In this document: positions 11,401 through 22,345 of the stretch, one piece after another
Layout: the number at the start of each line of letters is the position of its first letter
How positions within the stretch are numbered: the first letter of the stretch is position 1
Origin: Tulasnella sp. 424
Taxonomy: Eukaryota > Basidiomycota > Agaricomycetes > Cantharellales > Tulasnellaceae
NCBI GenBank assembly: GCA_019633425.1
Contig: WSUB01000039.1
Location: forward strand, 218,614 to 282,613
Length of the DNA: 64,000 nucleotides
Direction of reading: 5' to 3'
The notes under the pieces: model-generated
The model's database searches: none
The model's input: the letters and a program-made list of their open reading frames with translations, nothing else
Told to the model about the DNA's origin: nothing
Program-made: the position numbers and the translations under genes

Positions 11401-12378
11401 CGTGTAACAAACCACGTTGATGCCACCGGGAGGAGACATCTCGACTGGGGAGTCCAAGTCCAGCAACGGAGTGGTAGCTGCGGTGGAATTGGTTGAAGAG
11501 GCCGACGTTTGCCGGACGTGCGGGTGAGAGTATTGAGGGTGGAGAAAGTTTGGAGGACTGTCGCGGAAGTGAGAGCTCGTGTGGCTACTGAGATTGATGC
11601 CATGGCTGACGAGCGACGAGTGGCCACCGTTCGAGGAAGAGGTGAAGGAGGAGCCTTCGGCCGAGATAGAGCTATCCGAGGTCGATGGTGGCAAGGGACT
11701 CGTTCCCCCACTGGTGCCACCAGGAACGACGGAGGAAGATACATCTTCTGAGACGGTGGTCAGAGAGGCCATGAGACCACCGTCGAGGTCGGACGTAGAA
11801 AGCGGGTAGAGACTTGGATTGAGACGAGCATAGCTTTCGTCGAGGTTCGGAGACATGCAGAGGGAGCGAACGATAGAGGGTACGTGCTGCATACTGCCCT
11901 CACCCATGGCGGTAGAAATGCTAGACGAAGAACGATCTAATTCATGGTTCTAGGAACAGGAACGTCGCGTCAATGAGCTCAAAGTAACGAGAGAGACGAG
12001 CGCCCCCACCAGATTAAGAGGAGACGAAGTCTGAAGCGTAGGTGGAAGACGAACCGAGGATCGACGACGATCCCCGATAGCTCCCCAAGTATTGGGAACA
12101 GATGGAGCGGACATAGCAGAAGTGACTCCTTCAGAGCCAGAACGAGCAGAAGGAGGGGAAGATGAAGGGGGACGACGTGGTTGACCGTAGATGGACGAGG
12201 TCAGTGCGGTGGAGTTGGAAGACGAGATGCGAGGAGGAGGATCGAGAATGTCATCAACAACGGTGGAACGTTTTGAAAGAGTATTACAAGCAGTGAAAGT
12301 GGACTGTTGCATCAAAGTAGAAGTAGGGGGTATGCTGTTGTCCATTTTTGGAAATGCAGGATGAGAAGGATTCGACAT
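8448..12378 (-). CDS. Pumilio/PUF-family RNA-binding protein
   Basis: Predicted cytoplasmic post-transcriptional regulator that binds mRNA 3' UTRs through PUF helical repeats; 1051 residues in 13 exons. Exons (minus): 12378-12010, 11949-10288, 10206-10003, 9924-9899 (26 bases), 9840-9778, 9722-9677, 9590-9555, 9508-9298, 9236-9111, 9051-8877, 8804-8729, 8670-8635, 8573-8448; the summed length is in frame. The first two-thirds is low complexity (Ser, Gly, Pro, Gln) with a short coiled-coil-like stretch (KIAELQSQIEDLKLKQAILD). PUF repeat signatures are split over small exons: NRFGNWAFQRCLE, ELATNCYGTHVVQKALE, ELATHETGSLVVQHLFENC, VVKDQWGSFVIQHMLEHG, DLALNNNGSQFVTQLAP. The layout recalls the Jsn1/Puf2-like subgroup, though I see no RRM. 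The start at 12378 is the first Met of the long N-terminal frame that lacks a better context; Met further upstream is possible. Confidence 0.9.
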
Positions 12379-13765
12379 TTTTTTTGTAAGAACAAAGATT
12401 AAAAAAATGGTAAGCAGAGAGTGAAGGGGGAGGGACGACGTCCGTAGAGAACGACTTGGAATGAAAGAGAGGAAGGAAAAGAAAAGAAGGGGGGAGAGAG
12501 GATGAGGAGGGAGAGGAGAGATGGGTGGATAGTATCCCGCTTTTGTAGACATGACAGCGGAGTTTGAATTGTTGGCAGGTCTCCTCGCACGCCCACAGCC
12601 ACCAAAAGTAAACAAAAAGCGTCCTTTTGCATGAATATTGACAATGTTGAGTCCGTGTAGACGTTGTTTCATGTGATTCTCCTTCCTTTCTTCCTTTCTT
12701 CGTCCATGCCGCCGGCGCCGTTGTGGTCGATCCACACCTCGACCACCGCTCGCTGCCATCGGAGACGACGAGCTGACCAAGGCCCGCTTGCCCGGAGAGG
12801 AGACAGTTCGTTACTTTTTTCGGTCCTTCGGCATAAGCCAGAGTCCTATATGCGAAGAAGAGGCGGCAGCAGTTGGCGAAATAGGGTCGATAGCGCCTAG
12901 AACCTGAAGAGAATAAACCCTGTATGGAGTTGTCCCCTTTCGAGACACCTCGACTTGTATATATGGACGGGTGAACAGCGGGTGTGATGTCTGGTGTAAA
13001 AGAATGAGTGGCTTGACGGGGCTAAAGTTGAAGTGCCGTACTTCGCTTCGGACGATAACTCGCTTCCTTCGCATCCTAGAGTCGGCGTCAAACCATGGCC
13101 AGCAAAGCCCTCTATGACTATCTCCTTTGGCGTCCCACTCCTCCTGCTGATTGTAGTATATAGAGCAACACTCCTCCAATCCTGATACGACTTGGACCCC
13201 AAAGCTGATTGGAAGAAAGTGGGCTACGGTGGGCCGACTTCAGCTTCCTCACGCTTCACATGTCTTAGTTCGACGTCATTGACAGCAACCCCTGAAAGGC
13301 CTTTGGTTGGACCCTGGCATCTACGCTTGCAACTTGTCCCCGATTAGAAAGAAGCAGGATAACGCCGACACCGCGACACCAACCTTGATCCGACCCACGT
13401 CATGCGGCGAAGAAGATGACATGGTTGATATAGATGCACACGACCCGGCCGATGAAGATGTGTCTGGGTGTTGTATCGTTGGAGGTTTGTCTCTAATGTT
13501 CAGCGTTCGGCCAACAGGTAGTAGGGGGCAAGTGACCCATGCTTGGTCCACGTTGACATAAATTGAGACGAAAAATGGATCCCAGGAGTTCTTAGGGTGT
13601 GCGCATAGTTCCGGCCGTGGGCAAGTCGAGGTGGAGGTGGCGTCGAAGAACTGGGAAATCAGGGTCAAACAGCTTACCAATCTCTCCAATGTTCGGAATC
13701 TGGATCGGGACCGCGGGGAGAGCCGATGACTGCTTTAGCGACTAGCCATCTCCTGCTCGCAGGAC
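12379..13765. other. divergent intergenic region, no gene recognised
   Basis: About 1.4 kb between the Pumilio and RING genes, which are transcribed away from each other. It should hold both promoters and 5' UTRs. Pyrimidine-rich stretches near 12430-12560 and 12660-12710 (as purine/pyrimidine tracts) fit fungal promoters without a strong TATA box. Open frames at 13321-13689 (minus) and 13307-13561 (plus) overlap each other and show no family features. Confidence 0.5.
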
Positions 13766-16141
13766 ATGACAAGTCCTGCAGCCGTTGGCGGCAAGAACAA
13801 CTACTTATCTTCAACAACAGCAGTACCATCAAAGCCCAAGCCTGCGACACACAAGCCATCGTCCACCATGCTATCCACTCCCAACGGCGGCGGCAACGAT
13901 CGGAAGGGAAAGGGACCCACCACCAAGCGTTCCTACGTCTCTTTAGACCATTTGACAAACTTCCAACTCCCTCCGAGGCAGCAACACCCCTTGTGGTCCA
14001 ATGCACCGAGGAGGAAGAAGAGTTCCATCGCCCAGCAGGTCTGGAATAAAGAGAGTGAGTATGGGAAGTGTGCACTTCTCGACGACGTCGTTGCGCGCAC
14101 TCGCTCTCATTTAGCTTACCCGCACGTTCGTCCCCCCTCCACTCGGGTGGAGTTCAGAATTCGTCAACGCACAATACAGATTCGTTATGAAACCAACTGA
14201 AGATTATACCGTTCATTTCGCCGATCCTGATATGTGTGTCCCTCTCCTTCTCTTGTGGGTTTTATCGACGACCGTGTCTGACATACTCCACATTTGCCGG
14301 ATTGGGGTATCGCTAGTTATTTCCAATGGCACGACATTCTTCAAGTCATCATCCCCCCTTCAGCTGGGACGTCTGGAATGCTCGACTTTGCAAGCTCCGA
14401 GCTGACGTCTTGTCCTATTTGCTTGACATCTCCACCCGTTGCGCCTCGGTGAGCACATGCGATTTCACATTCCCTTGCTCTTAACACCTTGCACTCCCTG
14501 ACACTCGGGCGTTTGTACTCAAGGGTAACCAAATGCGGGCATATATTCTGTTTCCCTTGCATCCTGCGCTACCTCGCTCAGGGTAAAGACCCGAAGTGGA
14601 ACCGCTGCCCGATCTGCTTCGACTCTGTCACCGAGAGTCATCTTAAATGCGTTCGGTGGGACGCGCCGTCGACGTCATCGAGCTATCAAGAGTTTGAGAC
14701 TCCCGCTGCGGCGTCGAGTTCCGCTTCGTCTTCGTCGAGCACTACTCTGAAGATGCGCCTCATCGAACGCCCGCACATCACCACCATGGCGTTACCTCGA
14801 TCCCACTTCTGGCCTTCCGACCTCCTCCCACCGCATCAAGCACCATTTCACTTCCTTCCGGAGGTCCAAACGTTCGCCAAGTTCATGCTGGCGACCCCCG
14901 CGTACATGATCTCCAACCTCTCCTTGGAGCTCGAGCAGCTCGAACAAGAGAAAAGGCTCCTCAGCGGTCCGTTCCAAGATGACATAGGTCTGAATTACGT
15001 GCTGGCTGCAGAGGAGAAAGTGAGGCAGCAGATGGCGAAAGCAGCTGCGTTGGAGGATGCGAGCCCCGGGTTGGCTAGGGCGATTGACAACGCGAGGAAG
15101 TTGATGGAGGATATGGAGAGGTTACATGAGATTAGGGAGAAGGCCAAGGCGGCGGCGATTCAGAAGAAGGATGACGAGGCGGCAGCCCCTTCTGAGACTC
15201 CGAGCGAGTTGCTCGCGGTTCAGGCGTCAGGAGGGTTCAACGCATCGTCCTCGACCCCAACCCCGACCCCAACGCCTCGCGGACCAAAACCACGAAAGAA
15301 CGTCAACCCAGCACCCCCACCTTCCGCATCGAGCTACTTCTTCTACCAAGCCGCAAACGGAGCCCCGGTATTCCTCCACCCACTCGACTCTCGCATCCTC
15401 TTATCCCACTTCAAATCCTACTCGGACCTGCCAGACGAGATCGAGTTCCCCACGACGACGGTGTCGTACACCGCCTCGACGATCAACGACGAGGTCCGAA
15501 AACGGTATAAATACCTGTCGCACCTGCCCGAGGCCGCGGACGTGGTGTTTGTCGAGACGGGTTGGGAGTTGGAAGGGATCGTCGGTGCGGAGGGATTGAA
15601 GCAGTTTGAAGGAGCGTTGAAGTTGAGGTATGGGAAGAGGAAGGAGAAGGAGAGGAAAGAGGAGAGAGCGAGGGTTAGAGCGGAGGAGAGGGAGAGGGAT
15701 TCGCAGTTGAGGGAGATGAGCAGGTGGGTTGGGCCTGGGTACGTCAGGAGCGCGAGTCCGCCGAGGATGGAGCCTGAGGAGAGGGAGGAAAGTCCCAGTC
15801 CGCCTCCACCCCCATTACCGTCCTCTCGATCAAGTCAGGGTCAAGCCCCAACTCCTCAACCTGCTACGGGCGTATGGGGGAATCGGTCCTTTGCGAGTGC
15901 GATTCGGAGTCCGGCTGCTTCGTCTGGTGGGGCGCAAGGCTCTCGTCAACAGCAGAGACAACGGGGTAACAACAACCGGGAAGAGGAGGCGGACGAGGAG
16001 TGGGAGCAGGCGATAGATGAGGCGTGGAGAGAACTGGAGAAGGAGAAGGGAGGTGGGAGAGGTGGAGGGAAACGGAAAGGCGGTGGAGGTAAGAAGTTGG
16101 TTATCCTTTCTTCAGGTGGAAGTGGGAGAGGGAGGTATTAG
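13766..16141 (+). CDS. RING-finger E3 ubiquitin ligase, RNF10/Mag2-like
   Basis: 704 residues in four exons: 13766-14054, 14158-14233, 14317-14448, 14524-16141, all in frame. The N-terminus has the family block SYVSLDHLTNFQLPPRQ and then, across introns 1 and 2, FVNAQYRFVMKPTEDYTVHF and FQWHDILQVI. The RING is assembled across intron 3: SCPICLTSPPVAPRVTKCGH, then IFCFPCILRYL and CPIC, giving a C3HC4 pattern. Downstream are acidic/basic helical stretches and a Gly/Arg/Lys-rich tail. In yeast and mammals this family ubiquitinates small-subunit ribosomal proteins in ribosome quality control; that role is inferred from family. No essential RING ligand appears missing. Confidence 0.9.
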
Positions 16142-16799
16142 GCGCATGCATATAGAAGGCCCATGTCCAAGGGAGGCCAGGATCGATGCTTCATGATCAC
16201 TCTTTTCAGGATCTACATAGTTTTTTGACATTTATACTGCACTTCTTATCTCGGTTAGACCGTAATCGATTCCTTTTGCTAGTTGTCAAAATACTATCGA
16301 CGAGGTGGAATGTCCGTCTCCGGCAAGGACCCTTGGTATTGAGTTCAGAGGCCCTTAATTGCGTCCCTTACCGTCCAAAAGTACGCTGTCCTTGGCTGAA
16401 TTTTAATGCTACCGCCGACTTATACATGTGATTGGGCTCGTTCCATGCGACCTCTCTATCTAATCCTTAATATTAACCTCACCTCCTCATTTCATTGATA
16501 TCGTATCACTCAAGTACTGTGTGTCCCTCTGGCTGTCTATCTTGTTTCTTATGTTAAATAGCTACACTTTCTAAATACTCCATGGAATGCGTGGACGTAG
16601 CCAGGTGTTTAGTCTTTACAGCGATCGATTTTGCGAATGCGGACAAGACGAGTGGTATTTACATAAACACCACGTCCCCTCCTCGGCACTTTCCCTTGCT
16701 TCCCGCATTGCAAACAATTCCAAAATTGGTCTACATGAAGTTCGGGCACACCCCTTCCCCGCGCTAAAGCTCCTCATCACTCCATCCCCTCTTATGCCG
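16142..16799. other. convergent intergenic region, no gene seen
   Basis: Lies between the ends of the RING gene (+) and the MYND gene (-), so it should contain both 3' UTRs and terminators. Small open frames at 16186-16431 and 16582-16811 have no recognisable features. Confidence 0.5.
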
Positions 16800-19700
16800 T
16801 TATTTCTTTAGCTCGCGACATTTCTGCTTGTGCTCACCGTCTGTCCAATCCCTGCCAAGATTATGGTCAATAGAGTAAGCGGAAAGTCGCACACCAGACA
16901 ACTCACAGCTTCTGGCATCGCTTACCGCAATACTGCACCTAGCGGCATACCCAAGTCAGACATCCTTGCGGGACGACGTAAGATATCGTACTCACAGACT
17001 TGCACGCAGAGCACTTTAACATTTCTCTCAGAGGGGCTATCTTTGTGTCATGATAGAGAGCACACTTAAACCAGCTACATCCCTCTAGACCACCCATTTT
17101 GGCTTCGGCTAGAATTTTCGCTCGATCGAATCCCAATAGTTCCCCGAAGTCTTTCCACCCTTGGATTGCAGGTTTAAAATCGGGCTGAGGCTCCTTGTCC
17201 GGCTCGTATAGCGGAGATCCCCCCTCGTGGTTGTCCTTATATGGTGCGGGGTATACTAGTATGAAATCGTCGAGACATTTGAAACAGTGCATCCAGGCGG
17301 CCTTTATGTCGGAGTCCATTAAGTGCCTGTCGTTTGATATCGCATCGGCGATGCATCGACCAATATAAAGGACGTCGCCAGCTGACAAGAGACTCTATCA
17401 GATTAGATACCATTGCTGTGAAACAAAGAGACGAACACGCAGACTCGAACGACCTGCCGAGTAGGGTTCGACCAAGAAACAAGATAAGCTCTGTTTGGCG
17501 AACCATTTCCGAGACTACACGGTTTTTAAGGCCGGTATACTCCTCTCCCTCAAGGGAACGAAGAAGTCTTCATGAAGGATGCTGAGTTAGCTTACATCGT
17601 TAGGCAAATAAATCTGCACTCACAAAGTGACTACACGAGTCATAGCTCTTGCGTACAAGCACATATCTTCTTCATTCCGCCTCTTCAAAGCCACCCATCT
17701 CCAGTACATCTCAGTTATGAGCCCGAGTGCTCCGGCCTCAACCAGAGGGCGGTGCATTTTGGGAGAGTGATTGGCGCAGAGCATAAAGTGCATGGAGCCA
17801 AACGGCGGCGAGTCTAGACTGAGACTCTCACTTTCGAACAGCTCAAGGCAACGCCGGGCAACATCTTCGGTTGTGTGATGCTCGAGGATTTCATCTATTG
17901 CTGTGTTGTCGAAGACTCCGTTCTTGAAGTAGGAAGTCAGGATGGTAGTGCCGTAACCGAGGTGAATCGCGTCTGGTGTTGGTTCTGAGGTGATGTATGT
18001 TTCGAACAGTATCGAGAGAACCTTCTCTCTGTCCAGCGAGAGTAGGCTAAATTCAGATCAGAAAGATTAGATAGAAAACTTTGACTTCCACGCATGGTGC
18101 AGAGGGAAGAATCTGCAATGGATTACTCACAACCCTTCGTCGTCTTTGAACACCTGCGTCTTTAAGAGTGCACCAATAACAATAAGGGTGGATATTTGGA
18201 TCGACGCGAGTTGGACATCCTCTGAATTCTGGGCAGTCTGCCGAGCGCGGTGCACCGTGGCGACGACGTGAGACATATGATTTGAGAGAGCGACCTTCAT
18301 TCGAGGATAAGAGGATATCTTTATGGCAACTGAGGGACATATAAAGAGGTTTTTGAAGTGGTTCAGCACCACCCCCAGTGGGTTCATCGCTATAGTCTGC
18401 AGATCAAAGCGCCAAAGAATTACTGAATGCCGTTAGGTAGGAGTATAAGGACAAAAGGCGTACAGAATTCAGATCTAGATCTGAGACGAGTAAGAGAAAG
18501 CAGTCGAGGACTTCAGCGTCTCGGAAGGCCTCCCAATCCTCGTACTGAGAACGAGAATGAGGTTGCTGAAGGCTTTGGAGCGAATAGTACGTGAGTGAGA
18601 TTGAGGCTGATCGGCGATTGGAAAGGAGTACACCCGTGCCGCGCGAGGTGAAGCTAGTTTGGATATCCTTCCATTTAGAAGCAAGCTCTTGGGTAGTGGA
18701 TGGTTCCAGAGTGCCGTCCAGATCAAAGATTGAAAATGACCTGCAGAGATGCCAGGGACGTGAGGGTGCCAGTCCTAGCATGAACACAGGCCTTACTCAC
18801 TCGGCTAAGGCCGTGATAAGCCAGTTTCGACTAGCCACAGCGGACCGAAGGGCTTCTCCCCGTGACGAAGTAGCTGCCAGCACCTGAGCTAGCAACGTAG
18901 CGATATCGAGCACAAGCTCTCTCGTCGATTTCTAACGAGTAACAAAATCAGCCCATCGGTTGGCTGTTGGACCATCAAAATACTGAACCCGCATTTTGAG
19001 CCCCATATTTTATTTGAGCTTCGAGATAGTGCAGCCCATTCGTCACGGCAAGCACCGAATGGGACATGGATGGGTTCGCAAACTGGACATCTACCTCCGC
19101 GTCGATCCCGCTGTACAGGAGACGCGAAAGCCAACTGCAGTCGTCGAAAAAGGTGTCTTCAGCGATATCACAGGCTTTGTAAAAGATTACCTGGACAATC
19201 CGGAGTCAGTAAAGGACTGTTCACCGTCCAGGATACTCACGGGGAATGGAGGATTGCATAGCTTGTTCAGAATTTCAGAGAGCATGGATCGACTTTGCAT
19301 CCAGGATGAATACAACTCGGGACCAAATACTGTTATCTCGAAAGGTAGAATCTCGGCAAACGCCAGCAGGATGCTGACACGAGCGTCAGCATGGCAACCC
19401 GGACGAATCCACAGCCAAACGCACTCTTCAAGGGCATCTAGCACCGCGCAATACTTTTTCATCCTGTCAAGGAGGTGCTTCATGTCAGCATCCTTTTGGT
19501 TTCGTGGAGGATTTCCGGTGTCGATAATATAGTTGTAGATTTCATGAGACACTCGAAGGACGGAATAAATTTTGTGTTTGTTCCTAACGGCTTGGGGAGC
19601 GCCTCTTCCAAGGACCTGAATTAGATCGACCAGTTCCTCGGTAGCTGAAGCCGAAACATCATTGATCGTAGCAAGTTGTTCGGTGAGGAATCGTTCCTGC

Positions 19701-20004
19701 TGGTCGTCATTGGAGGCGGGATCCGCTGCCGAGGCTTGATACGTTCGTCGGCTGGGCAGTTGGAGCGAATATAAAGTGTCATGTGACGTGGCGGATGTTC
19801 GATAACTACACGGCGGCGATGAAGGCTCGGGTAAACTGCTTCCGTCGCCTGCGGTGATGACCTGACATGGAGTTGAGGATACTCCACTTCAGGACGTCAG
19901 TGCCGAGCGTTGTAAATTGGCGGTAGTACCCACAGCCCTATCTGCTTCTCGGTAATAGGCGCCTCGTCCGACATGGGAGGCGAAGTGGGGTATGACTGGG
20001 ACAT
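16800..20004 (-). CDS. MYND zinc-finger protein
   Basis: 835 residues in 12 exons (minus): 20004-19930, 19861-19241, 19190-18984, 18931-18801, 18740-18632, 18544-18464, 18396-18131, 18046-17624, 17567-17454, 17392-16996, 16938-16907, 16851-16800. The body is a helical, possibly armadillo-like region (DDCSWLSRLLYSGIDAEV, DIATLLAQVLAATSSRG). The C-terminus is a MYND finger spread over three exons: MLKCSACKS, VQYCGKRCQKL, DWTDGEHKQKCREL, with the expected C-x2-C ... C-x3-C ... H-x3-C ligands. MYND fingers mediate protein-protein contacts, and many such genes in Agaricomycetes are expanded families of unknown role. The putative intron at 18545-18631 could equally be translated in frame (29 codons) and resembles Pumilio coding sequence. 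A broken paralogue lies at 46259-47600. Confidence 0.82.
18545..18631 (-). other. optional intron of the MYND gene with similarity to Pumilio coding DNA
   Basis: This 87-base stretch begins gtactcc and ends ttctcag on the minus strand and is a multiple of three without stops, so it could be an intron or 29 extra codons. Its middle, ctattcgctccaaagcct and the following bases, matches the minus strand of the Pumilio gene around 10704-10794. On the plus strand both copies share ggctttggagcga then tagta. Confidence 0.6.
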
Positions 20005-22345
20005 CAGGAGATTGGTGAGATGGCTCGGGGTGGATGGGAGAGAGAAGGAAATTCAGATGGCGACGCGGGGCCATGGACGTTAACGTTGGAACTCTGGAAA
20101 AAAATCGATGCCTCCTAGACTCGGTCATGAGTGCACCTCGTGAATGCTGATCGTTATCGTTGTTGCATCGCAAGCGTTATCCGTTGGATTGATTCCACAA
20201 CACGCCTGATCCGTTTATTAGTGCAGCGCTTGCCTCGCTTGGACGCTCATAAACACTTGAACCCGGGACCCTCTTCCCAAACTCGTAAGAGTATTTCCTG
20301 TTGGTGGTAGGTTAAGGGTCGTGCAAGTGGGCTCGATATCGATATTCGTGTCAAGATATCGTTTCGATATCGTACGTAAGCAAACCGTACGGATTTAGCG
20401 GTCCTAAAGGTCACTCTCGCTATCGAAACCGGCCCTTTGGCCACTTCTACCTCATTTACAACCACGCCGACGCTCGGTAAGTAGCTAAACCACCTCTTCG
20501 CGGCTATTTGGCAGCTGAGGTACGGGTTTTCCTCTTAAAATGGGCCGATGCCCTTATCCTCCAAATTTATATGTTTTGTTTCATATGTAATGTCATTTGA
20601 TGACCGATATCTACTATAAGTAAAATTATAGTATATGAGCGAGTTTTCAAAGCATCGATGTAGTCGCTTGGACTGGCTGGTGGGGAAAATCGCAGGTAGG
20701 GAGTGCTCGCAAATCAACATTGTCGGAAAAGAAACAAAAGTAACCTTGTTTACAGATATGTTATTCAAGCTACATGAGTGCCTGGTCTCCTGACATGTAC
20801 TAGAGATGAAAAGCTTGGCGAAATGGAAGAGAAACGGGTCTTACACGTGCGGGCTTGGAATCAGACTCCGACGCGCGTGTCGCGCCCCGATTTTCTCGAG
20901 GTGTAAGCACTAATATACGCGGAGAATCACCCGAGAGCTAATATACCAGTGGTGGTACATATTGGGCTTTGGAGCTTCTCTTTGAATTCCATCCACACTA
21001 CCCTCCACTGTACTTGGGCCTACGAGGCTGTGTACTATATCGCCGCTCTCCGAGCGGCCCACCCCTTTTTTTTTCGATCCCGCACACAAATATCGGTATC
21101 GAGAGCCTGCAAGTGAAGGCTCGACTTTATTCACTTGCACGCACAACGCCGTGAAAAAGTGACCTTATCACAGTCGTGGGTGCGTGCTGAACGCGGCGAC
21201 AAACACAACCCGCGTCATTGTGGCACCGAACGTGGGTTCGACTCGGAACGCTGACGCAGCTTCCCTATTATATTTATGTACTGCCACGGTGTGTGCCGCG
21301 GGGCCCGGGACCTTTTTATGACAGCCCGAAATGACAGGATACACACAAGTCTAAAAGGTCGAAGGAACGGGTATTCAAGCTAGACATCGAAATATTTATT
21401 CTCAGAATGAGAATCCAGCTGTAGCCGGCTTCTTCAGGCGACCCAGTTGCAGCGTGCGGAACAACCCGAGAAATCCTCACAACCCTCCAAGCCCATTGAA
21501 TCAAAACAAAGGGGGGAAAAAACAGGCACACACTCGACGGAGTATATTTTGTAGAGTAAAAACTGAATTACCTGCTATGTGATTCTACAGCCCATCCTTT
21601 CAGTCTCATAGGATATAAGGGCAGGACCTGAGCGAGCTGGGGCATTGATGATCGAAGAGGCTTTAGATGAGATAGAGGTCAAGTGGACTGCACCGGAAAG
21701 TGGACTCAGACCCCGTCTGAAGCCCTGTAGTACCCGATGAAAGATGGAGTTCGACGAAAGAATGAAACGATGACGTGCCTACACACAAAAAGGGAGCCGA
21801 GGACGCAATAAAGTGTCGGGGGGACCTCTTGTACTTTGTCATCAGGAACGGGTGGGGCGGTACACGGGAAAATACTGCCCTCGGTACCATGACGGTCATG
21901 GGAATTGTCTATGCGCAGGGAAATGCAAGTGTGACGCAGAGATGATTCTGTTGTAACAAGTACATAAGGCAAGGCTTTCCATATCTTCATGCATTTATGT
22001 AGTACCAATGGTGGGGGGCCACATGGGAATCCTGGTGGCTGAAGTTTTAATTTCTTTACCTCCCTCGACCACAAGAGCTCATTTGATGGGCTTTGGTTAT
22101 CTGACCGTTGCGTAGATATGTTCAGCAAATAAAATACATCTCTTGCATGTGCGTTTCGTCAATTGGGGAATCGGTGTGAGCTTATCCGAGGTCCCCGTTG
22201 CAACCGGTGTCAGGTTGTAGCCGGGTCCCGGATGGCACCCCACCTTTTTGAGGAACGACCACCTTCCTTCGTCCTACCTCTCTCCCTCATCTCCCCTTAG
22301 GCCCCGCTTTCTTTTCTAACGATCATCGAACTCGTTCATAAAAAC
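20005..22345. other. 2.3 kb intergenic region, no gene seen
   Basis: Long spacer between the divergent MYND (-) and SDR (+) genes. It contains a cluster of GATATC palindromes at 20333-20376 and an imperfect inverted repeat near 21100-21140 (gcaagtgaa ... ttcacttgc). Otherwise there are only short unrelated frames. It should contain both promoters. I looked for tRNA arms near 20260 and 21230 and could not complete one. Confidence 0.5.
20333..20376. repeat. cluster of GATATC palindromes
   Basis: Within 44 bases the motif gatatc occurs four times (gctcgatatcgatatt, caagatatcg, ttcgatatcg). It may be a short palindromic repeat or a multi-copy protein-binding site; no function can be read from sequence alone. 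Confidence 0.45.

Noticed and set aside
20260..21260. Possible tRNA B-box matches (ggttcaa-like near 20266 on the minus strand, gggttcgactc near 21231)
   Set aside because: Neither has a pairing T stem or an acceptor stem at the right distance.
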